Source of the DNA: Planctomycetota bacterium
Lineage (GTDB): Bacteria; Planctomycetota; PLA2; JAEUHO01
DNA: 64,000 nucleotides
Assembly: GCA_020851795.1 (NCBI GenBank)
Contig: JADZCA010000010.1
Span: forward strand, 62,001 to 126,000
Direction of reading: 5' to 3'
The translations under genes were made by a program, and so were the position numbers. The notes beneath the pieces were generated by a model. The model was not told where the DNA came from and did not search any database. It saw only the letters and a program-made list of their open reading frames with translations. Shown here piece by piece: positions 54,882 to 62,831 of this stretch (within the stretch, counting starts at the first letter, position 1; every line of letters starts with the position of its first letter).

Positions 54882-55754
54882 ATGACCCCCCTCGACGCCC
54901 TCCTCCGTCTCGTCCTGCTGCCCGGCGCGGTGTGCGCCGGCGCGGCGCTGCTCGGGTGGGCCGTCGCACGACGGTCCGCCCGGGCCCGCGACGCGGTCGT
55001 CGCGCTCGGCGCGGCGGCCGCGTTCGTCGCGTCCGCGTGGGCCGTAGAGGTCCGTCCCGACCTCCCGCTCGCGCGGTCGCAGTCGGCGTGGTGGTGGGTC
55101 GTCTGGCTCGTCCCCGCCGGCGCGCTCGTCGCGCCGCTCGTGGACGCCACGCGGCTGCCGCAGGCGTTGCGCGCCGTGGTGCGCGCGGCCGCGGCGACGC
55201 TCGGGTTCCGCCTCCTGCTCCTCGCCCCGTACGTCCCGCACGCGCTCGACGACGCCTCGGCCTGGCAGCGCGCGGGCGTCGGCGGCGTCGCCGCGGCGGC
55301 GCTGTGGACCCTCGTGGACACCGGGAGCGCGCGCGGCGCTCGCGTCGCCCTCGTCGCGCCGGTGCTCGTGGCCGTGCTCGTCGCGGCGGTCGTGCTGCTC
55401 CAGTGGGGGGCCTCCGCGAGCATGGCGACGGCGGCGGGCGCGCTGCTCGTCAGCCTCGCCGCGACCGCGGTGCTCGCGTGGCCGTCGCGGCGCGCGTTCT
55501 GGCCCGGCGCGGTCGGCGCGGTCGCCGGGGTCGGCCTCGTGGGGCTCCTGCTCGGCGCGCTCTCGGCGCTCAACTACGGCTCGACGGTGCGCGTCCCGGT
55601 CGCCACGGCGGCGCTGCTCGCCGCCGCGGCGCTCGCGGGCGTGGTGCGCCGCCCGGCCGTTGCGATCGTGCTCGCGGTGCTGCTCGCGGGCGCCGCGGCG
55701 TGGTTCGCCTACGACGCGGCCCCCGCGGAGACCGCGACGTCCACCCCGTGGTGA
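54882..55754 (+). CDS. Polytopic membrane protein of unknown function
   Basis: This 290-residue protein starts at ATG 54882, 30 bp after the YceI gene and probably co-transcribed. It is made almost entirely of hydrophobic helices, about eight or nine by eye, joined by short Arg-containing loops (ARRSARARDA, WPSRRAF). No family motif is recognised. The proximity to YceI suggests a shared envelope role but nothing more specific. Confidence 0.7.
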   Translation: MTPLDALLRLVLLPGAVCAGAALLGWAVARRSARARDAVVALGAAAAFVASAWAVEVRPDLPLARSQSAWWWVVWLVPAGALVAPLVDATRLPQALRAVVRAAAATLGFRLLLLAPYVPHALDDASAWQRAGVGGVAAAALWTLVDTGSARGARVALVAPVLVAVLVAAVVLLQWGASASMATAAGALLVSLAATAVLAWPSRRAFWPGAVGAVAGVGLVGLLLGALSALNYGSTVRVPVATAALLAAAALAGVVRRPAVAIVLAVLLAGAAAWFAYDAAPAETATSTPW

Positions 55755-55761
55755 GGATCGG

Positions 55762-57054
55762 TCAACGCCGACGCGTGAACCGGGCGCCGTCGAGCACGAG
55801 CGTGTCGGCGTCGGGCTGCTCGTAGGCCTGGGACTCGTCCTCGTCCTCGCCGTCCTCGCGCGCGACCAGCCGCGCGCCCTCGACGCGCCACGTCCCGACC
55901 GACGTGCGTACGTGCTCCCCGCTGCCGTAGGTGGCGCGGTACCGACCGTCGGCGCCGAGGACCAGCTCGACGCGCGTGTCGTCGGTCGCGTGCGCCCACG
56001 TCCCGACGAGCGCGTCGCGCCCGGGCGCGGCGTCGGGGGCGCGCGCAGGCGGGGGGACCGGCGGCGCGGGCGGCGGCGGCACGCGGACCCACGCTTGCTC
56101 GCGGCCGTCGGCGCCGACGAGCCGCAGGCGCTCCGGCGTCTCGAGCACGCAACGGTGGACGGACCCCATCGTGAGCGTCATCCGGTCGCGTTCCACCACG
56201 AACGTCCCGCGGTGCGTCCGCGTCGCCTGTCCTTCCGCGTCCACCGACTCGACGGTCACCGACCCGTCGGCCGCGAACGTGTAGCGCCGGAACGCGCCGG
56301 CGACCGTCGCCTTCGTCCGCCAGGAGCCCAGCCACGGTCCGCCGCCGCCCGGTGGCCGGGCGCCCTCGCGGCGCAGCGGGGTCCCCTCGTGCTCGGCGTC
56401 CGGGTCGAGCGTCATCATGTCGGGGCCCGGGAACGTCGGTAGCAGCGTCTGCGACGCCCCCGCGAGCGTGAGCTCCGCGCCCGAGAAGTCCCAGCGCGCC
56501 CGCGTCGTGCGCTCGCCCTCCCGCAGCGTCATCGCGCCGTCGTCGGCGAGCTCCATGGTCTCGCTCCGGCCGGGCTCGGCCCGGCGCCAGGTGCCGACGA
56601 GCGCGGGACGCAGGTCGGGCACGGGGCCGGCGTCGGTCGGGGTCGTGCCGCCCGTGGTGAAGGCGATGCGGGTGTCGGCGAGGGGGACCTTCCCCACGCT
56701 GGAGCGGAACCCGAAGCGTCGGGCGCGGGCGGCGTTGAGCTGCACCGCGTAGCGGACGCCCGGGTCGAGCCGGGCGAGCCGCACCTCCATCGTGAACGGG
56801 TCGCGCCACGGGTTCTCGTCGGGGGCGACGAGCGGCGGGAACCGCGCGCCGTCCACCTGCCAGAGCGTCCAGCCGTCCTGCGCCATGGGCCGGTCGAAGG
56901 CGACGCGGAGCACGCCGACGTTGACGGGGACGCCGACGGCGCCGTCGGCGGGCTCGGCGCGGACCACGCGCGGGGCGTCGTCGGCGAGCGCCGTCGAGGG
57001 TGCGGTGGCCGCGGCCGCGAGGGCGAACGCGAGCGCGAGCGAGGGGGTGCGCAT
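55762..57054 (-). CDS. Secreted Ig-like (Big_5 type) protein with lipocalin-like repeats
   Basis: This 430-residue protein starts at ATG 57054 after GGAGG. Following a signal peptide (about 1-24, ending ALA), residues 28-130 form a bacterial Ig-like domain (VVRAEPADGAVGVPVNVGVLRVAFDRPM in outline). The remainder has three short modules that begin VGTWR, LGSWR or VGTWA and contain a DG-rich beta turn (ELADDGAMTL, TFAADGSVTV, VLGADGRYRA), separated by a Pro-rich linker. This G-x-W pattern recalls lipocalin-like DUF domains. It is a paralogue of the next gene downstream in coordinate order. Function is unknown. Confidence 0.75.
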   Translation of the reverse strand: MRTPSLALAFALAAAATAPSTALADDAPRVVRAEPADGAVGVPVNVGVLRVAFDRPMAQDGWTLWQVDGARFPPLVAPDENPWRDPFTMEVRLARLDPGVRYAVQLNAARARRFGFRSSVGKVPLADTRIAFTTGGTTPTDAGPVPDLRPALVGTWRRAEPGRSETMELADDGAMTLREGERTTRARWDFSGAELTLAGASQTLLPTFPGPDMMTLDPDAEHEGTPLRREGARPPGGGGPWLGSWRTKATVAGAFRRYTFAADGSVTVESVDAEGQATRTHRGTFVVERDRMTLTMGSVHRCVLETPERLRLVGADGREQAWVRVPPPPAPPVPPPARAPDAAPGRDALVGTWAHATDDTRVELVLGADGRYRATYGSGEHVRTSVGTWRVEGARLVAREDGEDEDESQAYEQPDADTLVLDGARFTRRR

Positions 57055-57112
57055 GGGAGCCTCCACGGGAGGGCGGGGGAGCGGGGCCGGCGGGCGCCGG
57101 CCCCGCGGCGGC

Positions 57113-59110
57113 TCACGGTTCGCGATGGAACGTGATCCCGTTGCCTTCGTCGCCGGCGATGTGCAGCGAGTCGCGGTCGAGGAGCCGGTAGGTCCAGACG
57201 ACGTCCTTCTCGTCCTCGTCGGCCCGCGTGACGAGGCGTCCGTCGGCCACGCGCCAGCTGCCGCGGACCGTGTGCGCGCCGTTGCGGTCGACCGTGTCGG
57301 TCTGGAAGCGCCCGTCCGCCTTGAACTGGGTGCGCCACGAGACGTAGTACGACCGCCACCCGTCCGACGTCGCGGCGCGGTAGGTCCACACGCCGACGAT
57401 CGCGGCCGCGTCGCCGGTCAGGCGGGGCCGGGGCGGGGCGGGCGGCGGCTCGGGTTCGGGCTCCGGCGGCGGGGTCCTGCGGCCGGCGTCGGTGCGTGCG
57501 GGGGGCGTCGCCGTGGCCTCACGCGTGAGCACGGTCTTCGCGCCGCCGGGGAGCGACAGCTCGAGGCGGCCGTCGTCGAGCAGCCGCCACCCGTAGTCGA
57601 TCGTCCCGCCGCCCTCGACCGCCAGCGAGAGCGTCGCGCCCGCGGCGCGGTACGTGCCGCTGCGCCGCGTGACGTCGCCGAACACGTCGCGGCTCCACGC
57701 GAACCGCCCGTCCGCGCCGAGCGCGAGCCGTACGTCGCCGTCGTCGCCCTCGGCGGTCCACACGCCCACCCACGGGCGAACGGGGCCCGCGCCCCCGGCC
57801 GTCGCCCGTCGCCACGCGATCTCGGTGCCGTCGGCCTCGAAGAGCTGCAGACCGTCGCCGTCGAGACGGAAGCGGTAGACGCGTTCGGCGTCCTCGCCGT
57901 CGCGGCGCAGCGTCAGCCGTCCGCCGTCGGCCGCCCAGGCGCCCGCACTGCGGCGCTCTCGGCCGCCGCGGAGCACCGTCTGCGCGTAGCGTCCGTCGCG
58001 GCCGAGGTCGAGCGTCGAGATGACGTCGCCGGCCTCGCGCCGCCACGTGCCCGCCAGCGTCGCGTCGGCGCGGTCGGGGCGGTCGGGGCGGTCCGCGGTC
58101 GCGTCGCGCTCGACGCGCGTCCACCGCAGGTCGCCGAGGAGGAGATCCTGCGTGTGCAGCCCGCCCTCGTCGTCCACCGACCACGCGGCGATCGAGCGCC
58201 CCGTCACCTCGAGGGTGGTCCCGTCGAGGTGGTAGGTGCCGCCCAGCACGCGGATCCGCTGGTCCGGCGGCCCGAACTCGTGCCGGAACGCGCCGTCCGC
58301 CCCGAGCGTCACCCCGTGGCGGAAGCCGTTCGCGTTCTCGGGCGACTGCCACGCGCCCACGTGGGGCGCCGCGCCGCGCGACCTCGGCGCGCCGGGCACG
58401 AGGTCGAGGTCCACGACGTAGCCGTCGTCGCGCGTGAGCCGCAGCTGCGGGGGCGGACCGGCCGACGCCTCGAGACGGAAGACGAGCGCGCGATCGGTGT
58501 CGAGCACGAGCGCGTTGCGGGCGTCCCACCGCCAGCTGCGGGCGAGGCCACCCGCCCACGTCTCGCGTACGCGGCCGTCGGCGACGAACTCCCGCTCGAC
58601 GCGCTGGCCGCGCACCGTGGTCGCCCAGGTCCCGCACAGTGCCGCGGGGTGGTGGTCGTCGTCGGGACGGCCCTCGCGCGGGGGGCCGTCGTCGCGCAGC
58701 GGCGCGGCCCCGGTGGCCGTGAACCGGACGACCACGTCCTCGAGCGGCGTCCCGTCCGCCGCGGCGAACGCGCGTCGCCCCGCCGCCGCCGCGTTGAGCT
58801 GCACCGCGTAGCGCGTGCCCGGGATGAGACGCGCGAGCCTCGCCTCGAGCGTCTGCGGGCCGACCCAGCGGGTCGCGTCCGGGCCATCCAGCGGCGGGAA
58901 CGGGTCGTCGGCGACCTGCCAGAGCGTCCACCCGTCGGTGCGCATCGGCCGGTCGAACTCGACGCGGAGCACGCCGACGTCGAGCGGCACGTCGGTCGCT
59001 CCGTCGGCGGGGGTCGTGCGCACGACGCGCGGCGGGTCCGCGGCGAGCGCGCACGGGGCGAACATCGTCGTCGCGAAGAGCGCGACGCTCGCGAAGAGGG
59101 CACGACGCAC
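57113..59110 (-). CDS. Secreted Ig-like protein with multiple lipocalin-like repeats (paralogue)
   Basis: This 665-residue protein starts at GTG 59110 after GGGAGG. A signal peptide (about 1-23) is followed by an Ig-like domain nearly identical in layout to the neighbour (TPADGATDVPLDVGVLRV; WTLWQV in both). Five or more G-x-W modules follow (CGTWATTV, VGAWQSP, AGTWRREAG, VGVWTAEG, VGVWTYRA), each with an acidic DG turn, and a Pro/Glu linker (about 563-590) precedes the last. It is longer than its paralogue by two or three modules, consistent with duplication and module gain. Function is unknown. Confidence 0.75.
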   Translation of the reverse strand: MRRALFASVALFATTMFAPCALAADPPRVVRTTPADGATDVPLDVGVLRVEFDRPMRTDGWTLWQVADDPFPPLDGPDATRWVGPQTLEARLARLIPGTRYAVQLNAAAAGRRAFAAADGTPLEDVVVRFTATGAAPLRDDGPPREGRPDDDHHPAALCGTWATTVRGQRVEREFVADGRVRETWAGGLARSWRWDARNALVLDTDRALVFRLEASAGPPPQLRLTRDDGYVVDLDLVPGAPRSRGAAPHVGAWQSPENANGFRHGVTLGADGAFRHEFGPPDQRIRVLGGTYHLDGTTLEVTGRSIAAWSVDDEGGLHTQDLLLGDLRWTRVERDATADRPDRPDRADATLAGTWRREAGDVISTLDLGRDGRYAQTVLRGGRERRSAGAWAADGGRLTLRRDGEDAERVYRFRLDGDGLQLFEADGTEIAWRRATAGGAGPVRPWVGVWTAEGDDGDVRLALGADGRFAWSRDVFGDVTRRSGTYRAAGATLSLAVEGGGTIDYGWRLLDDGRLELSLPGGAKTVLTREATATPPARTDAGRRTPPPEPEPEPPPAPPRPRLTGDAAAIVGVWTYRAATSDGWRSYYVSWRTQFKADGRFQTDTVDRNGAHTVRGSWRVADGRLVTRADEDEKDVVWTYRLLDRDSLHIAGDEGNGITFHREP

Positions 59111-59277
59111 GGCGCCTCCCTTCTGCAGGGCTCCCGTGCGCCGGGAGCCCGGCGGCCCGCTCATTCTCGCGCCGTGACGCGCCCGACCTCTCAGGGATTC
59201 GGGGCGCGAGGTCGCACGCTGCGTCCGGCCGGGGACCGGGCCGGGCCCCGGCGCGGACCGCGTCGTCGGTGCCGTCG

Positions 59278-60441
59278 CTACTTCCCGGTCAGCGGGCGTG
59301 TCGCGCGCGCGAGGAAGAGCAGCGCGAAGCACGTGTCCGCCACGGCGAGGTGGCGGTGCTTGTCGTCGGTCTGACCGCTGTCGTCCCAGCGGCCGTCGCC
59401 CTGCTGCGCGCCGAGCAGCCACGCCGCACCGGCGGGGTACCACGGCTTGCCGCCGACCTCGGTCAGCCCGAGCACCCGCGCCGCGCGCTCGAGCGAGTAG
59501 AGGTGGTAGCACTGCCAGGGGCTCGGCCCCGCGACCGCGCTGCGGTCGATGCCGGTGTTCTCGCCCACCGCGGCGTTCTTCTTCATCCAGGCGAGGCCCT
59601 TGGCCACGAGCGGGTCGGCCTTGGGGTCCTTCGACCCCGTCGCGTGCAGCGCGATCGCCGCGCTGCACACCGCCGCGCAGGTCAGCGACGCGTAGCTGGC
59701 CTCGTCCTGCGCGCCGCCGACGACGTAGCCCCAGCCGCCGTCGGGGCACTGGAACGCACGCAGGTAGCCGAGCGCCGCCTTCCACGTCTCGACGGGGACG
59801 TCCACGCCCGCGTCGCGGCAGGCGCGCAGCCCGAGGATCGCGAACTGCGTGTTGGAGAAGTCGCCCTTGGGGCCGGCGCCCGCGTAGGTCGTCGAGCGGC
59901 GCTGCACCGCGATGCGCCCGGTGGGCGCCGAGGGCGCGGCGCCGTCCTTGCCGGTCTCGGTCGGCGGCGGCTCGACGCCGAGGCCCTTGGGGAGCCATCC
60001 GTCGCCCGCCGGCGTGCCCGGGTAGCCCCACTCGCCCGCCGGGAGCTGCGTGTCCACGAGCCACTGCGCGCAGTGCGCGAGGCGGCGCTGGTAGAGCCGC
60101 GGGTTGACCTCGGAGAGCGCCATCGCGGTCAACGCGACGCGGTAGGTGAAGCGCAGCTCCGACGTCTCGAGCGCCGCGAGGCCCTTGCGGAACACCGGGT
60201 CGTCGGCGTTCGCGCCGGTCTTGGCGAGCGTCAGCACGACCAGCTCGACGGGGTTGTTGCGCCCGCCGTCCTCGAAGCCCGACGCGAAACGCCCGCGCAG
60301 GAACCCCTGCCCCGAGGCGATCGCACGCTCGACGTCGGCGGCGGCGGGGGCCGGGGCCGACGGGGCGTCGGCGGCGCGCGCGACCGACGCGGGGCACCCC
60401 ACGGCGAGCGCGACGAGCAGGAGGCGAGGGAAGGCGCGCAC
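59278..60441 (-). CDS. Secreted prenyltransferase/squalene-cyclase-repeat protein
   Basis: This 387-residue protein starts at GTG 60441. A signal peptide (about 1-22, ending ARA) leads into alpha-alpha barrel repeats with the QW-like motifs AGEWGYPG, DGGWGYVVGG and GDGRWDDSG. The fold is that of squalene-hopene cyclases and terpenoid toroids, but the DxDD catalytic motif of cyclases is not seen. Exported proteins of this kind are common in planctomycetes, with unknown roles. It ends about 170 bp from the upstream Ig-like gene on the same strand. Confidence 0.8.
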   Translation of the reverse strand: MRAFPRLLLVALAVGCPASVARAADAPSAPAPAAADVERAIASGQGFLRGRFASGFEDGGRNNPVELVVLTLAKTGANADDPVFRKGLAALETSELRFTYRVALTAMALSEVNPRLYQRRLAHCAQWLVDTQLPAGEWGYPGTPAGDGWLPKGLGVEPPPTETGKDGAAPSAPTGRIAVQRRSTTYAGAGPKGDFSNTQFAILGLRACRDAGVDVPVETWKAALGYLRAFQCPDGGWGYVVGGAQDEASYASLTCAAVCSAAIALHATGSKDPKADPLVAKGLAWMKKNAAVGENTGIDRSAVAGPSPWQCYHLYSLERAARVLGLTEVGGKPWYPAGAAWLLGAQQGDGRWDDSGQTDDKHRHLAVADTCFALLFLARATRPLTGK

Positions 60442-60637
60442 GGGGGGCTCCGCAGGCGGGGCGTGCCTCGCCACCCTACCGCGCCCGGGCCCGGGGCGAC
60501 CGCCGTCGTCGCTTTCCCGGCTCCGACCGGCCAGGGCGGCAACTCGCGCCGTGGACCCCGCTCCCACCTCGTAGACGTCCCGCTTCATCCCCCCGGTGCG
60601 TGCCGGGGCGGTCGGCGGGACTCGTCGGAGGTCGGAC

Positions 60638-62275
60638 ATGCGCATGCGCCTCGGGCTCGTGGTCGCGGGGGGCGTGCTCGCCGCGTGCGGCGGGGGCGGG
60701 CCCATCCCGCACACCGGCGTCCCCGCGGGCGACCTCGTCGCCTTCCTCCAGATGGGCGGCACCGACGTGCCCGCGAGGCTCTGGGTGTCCGACGCCTCGG
60801 GCGCGGCGCGGCGCGACGTGACGCCCGCCGCGACCGGCACGTGGTGCGGCGTGGACGACGGCTTCTCGTGGAGCCCCGACCGCTCGCGCCTGCTCTTCCG
60901 CTCCAAGGCCTCCCCGACCTCGCCGTACCGCACCTACGTCCTCGCGGCCGGCGCCTCCACCGCGACGCCCGTGGACGACGGCGACCCGACGCTCGACCAC
61001 TACGACGAGGCGTGGTCGCCCGACGGCTCGCGCTTCGCGTTCGTCGGGTACGACGTCGTCGCCGACGCGTCCACGTTGTTCGTGGCGCCGGCCGACGGCG
61101 GCCCCGCGCTCGCGGTGTCCCCGACCGTGCCCGCCGGGCTCGCGGGCGTGATCTCGTTCCTCTGGGCGCCGACCGGCGACCGGCTGATGTTCAGTGGAGA
61201 GTTCCTCGAGCTCGACCGCGACGACGTGTGGACGGTCTCGCCCGACGGCAGCGGCCTGCTGGCGGTCAGCCCGGTCGCCGGTCCGGGGCTGCAGGGCGTG
61301 GACCGCTTCGGCGAACGAGCGTGGTCGCCCGACGGGACGAAGGTGCTGTTCCGCGCCTCGTACGCCCAGTTCGCGCACTTCGACGTCTGCGTCGTGGGAT
61401 GGGACGGGAGCGGCTTCGACGTGCTATCCGACCCGACGAAGTACGACTCGGTGTGGGACTTCAAGGTCTCGCCCGACGGCTCACGGGTCGCATTCCGCGC
61501 CCGCACGGACAAGCAGGGCTTCACCGACATCATCGACCTGTTCAGCGTCCCGCTCGCCGGCGGGGCCACGATCGAGCTCGCCGACGCCCTGACGCTCGGG
61601 GCCGACGAAGTGAGCTGGCGCTACGAATGGGCGCCCGGCGGCGCGCGCATCGCGTTCGAGACGACCGACGAGCTCGACGCGCTCCACGACGCCAACGCCC
61701 TGCACACCGTGGACGGAGCCGGCGGCGCGCTCGCGACGCTCGCCGTCCCCGGTGGTGGCTTCCAGCTCCTCGGGACCTCGGCGTTCGCGTGGTCGCCCGA
61801 CGGGAGCCGCCTCGCGTTCGGGCTGCGGGTGGACGACCCGCAGGACGGCATCGAAGACCACGTCTTCCTCGCGACCGCGAACGGCGTGCTCCTCGAGGAG
61901 CTCGAGCCCGCGCCGATGATCGGGAACGACCGCGTCGAGGAGATCGTCTGGTCGCCGACGGGCTCGGCGTTCGTCGTCCGCTCCAACCTCAACTTCGGCG
62001 GCTCGCCGCCCAACTACATGCACCAGGTCTACGACCGCGGCTCGGGCGCATGGCACTCGCTGGGCGCCTTCTTCTACCAGCTGCTCGAGCGCGGGGCGGG
62101 GTGGTCCGCCGACGGCAGCACGGTCGTGGTCACGGGCGGACCGCCCGCGTCGGGGCCCGGCGACACCGAGTACGGCGTGCGGCGGGCGTCGCCGCTCGGC
62201 GTGCCGATCGTCCCGCTCACCGACGTGACGGCCGCGACGCCCGCGGTGTTCGCCTACGACCTCGCGGTGCGCTGA
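60638..62275 (+). CDS. TolB-like beta-propeller lipoprotein
   Basis: This 545-residue protein starts at ATG 60638 after GGAGGT. The signal peptide has lipobox LAAC near residue 17. At least six propeller blades carry the WD40-like/TolB PD40 signature W-S-P-D-G-S/T (FSWSPDRS, AWSPDGSRFAF, LWAPTGDRLMF, AWSPDGTKVLF, KVSPDGSRVAF, AWSPDGSRLAF, VWSPTGSAFVV). A surface-attached scaffold or binding protein is likely; no enzymatic site is visible. It is divergent from the prenyltransferase-repeat gene, with 196 bp between starts. Confidence 0.85.
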   Translation: MRMRLGLVVAGGVLAACGGGGPIPHTGVPAGDLVAFLQMGGTDVPARLWVSDASGAARRDVTPAATGTWCGVDDGFSWSPDRSRLLFRSKASPTSPYRTYVLAAGASTATPVDDGDPTLDHYDEAWSPDGSRFAFVGYDVVADASTLFVAPADGGPALAVSPTVPAGLAGVISFLWAPTGDRLMFSGEFLELDRDDVWTVSPDGSGLLAVSPVAGPGLQGVDRFGERAWSPDGTKVLFRASYAQFAHFDVCVVGWDGSGFDVLSDPTKYDSVWDFKVSPDGSRVAFRARTDKQGFTDIIDLFSVPLAGGATIELADALTLGADEVSWRYEWAPGGARIAFETTDELDALHDANALHTVDGAGGALATLAVPGGGFQLLGTSAFAWSPDGSRLAFGLRVDDPQDGIEDHVFLATANGVLLEELEPAPMIGNDRVEEIVWSPTGSAFVVRSNLNFGGSPPNYMHQVYDRGSGAWHSLGAFFYQLLERGAGWSADGSTVVVTGGPPASGPGDTEYGVRRASPLGVPIVPLTDVTAATPAVFAYDLAVR

Positions 62276-62319
62276 CGCCCGGCGCGGCGGAGCGGGCCCC
62301 GCGGCGCTATCCTCGGGCC

Positions 62320-62781
62320 ATGCTGAGCCTCCAGGAACGCTTCGCGCCCACGAACCGGTGCTTCGGCTGCGGGCCGGCCAACGAGAAGGGCCTGCGCCTG
62401 CGGAGCTTCGAGGACGGCGACACCGTCGTCTGCGAGTGGACGCCGCAGAAGCACCACGAGGCGTTCCCGGGCGTGCTCAACGGCGGGATCTGCGGCTGTC
62501 TGCTCGACTGCCACGGCAACTGGGCCGCGGCGTGGCAGCTGTGGAAGTCGATGGGCGGCCCCGAGCTGCCCTCGACGGTCACGGCCGAGTTCCACGTGAA
62601 GCTGCGTGCGCCCACGCCGACGTCGGGGCCGGTGCGCGTCGTCGCGCGGGTGGTCGAGGTGTCGGGGAACCGCGCGGTCGTCGAGGAGACGCTCGAGGCG
62701 GGCGGCAAGGTCACGGCGACGTGCCGCGGCGTGTTCGTCGCGGTCCCGCCCGGCCACCCCGCCTACCACCGCTGGCAGTGA
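62320..62781 (+). CDS. Hotdog-fold thioesterase (PaaI-like)
   Basis: This 153-residue protein starts at ATG 62320. The hotdog core is recognised by HEAFPGVLNGGICGCLLDCHG (active-site region, with the NGG turn and an Asp/His nearby) and by a C-terminal strand pair VEVSGNRAVVEETLEAGGKV. Such enzymes hydrolyse acyl-CoA thioesters. The cysteine-rich start (NRCFGCGPANEKGL) is shared by many short PaaI-like proteins. The substrate is unknown; there is no operon link to the CoA-ester pathway at 24-34 kb. Confidence 0.8.
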   Translation: MLSLQERFAPTNRCFGCGPANEKGLRLRSFEDGDTVVCEWTPQKHHEAFPGVLNGGICGCLLDCHGNWAAAWQLWKSMGGPELPSTVTAEFHVKLRAPTPTSGPVRVVARVVEVSGNRAVVEETLEAGGKVTATCRGVFVAVPPGHPAYHRWQ

Positions 62782-62831
62782 GGGACGGGGGGCGCGCGGC
62801 GGAGAGGCGAGTCGGGCGCGGGGTGCGTAGC

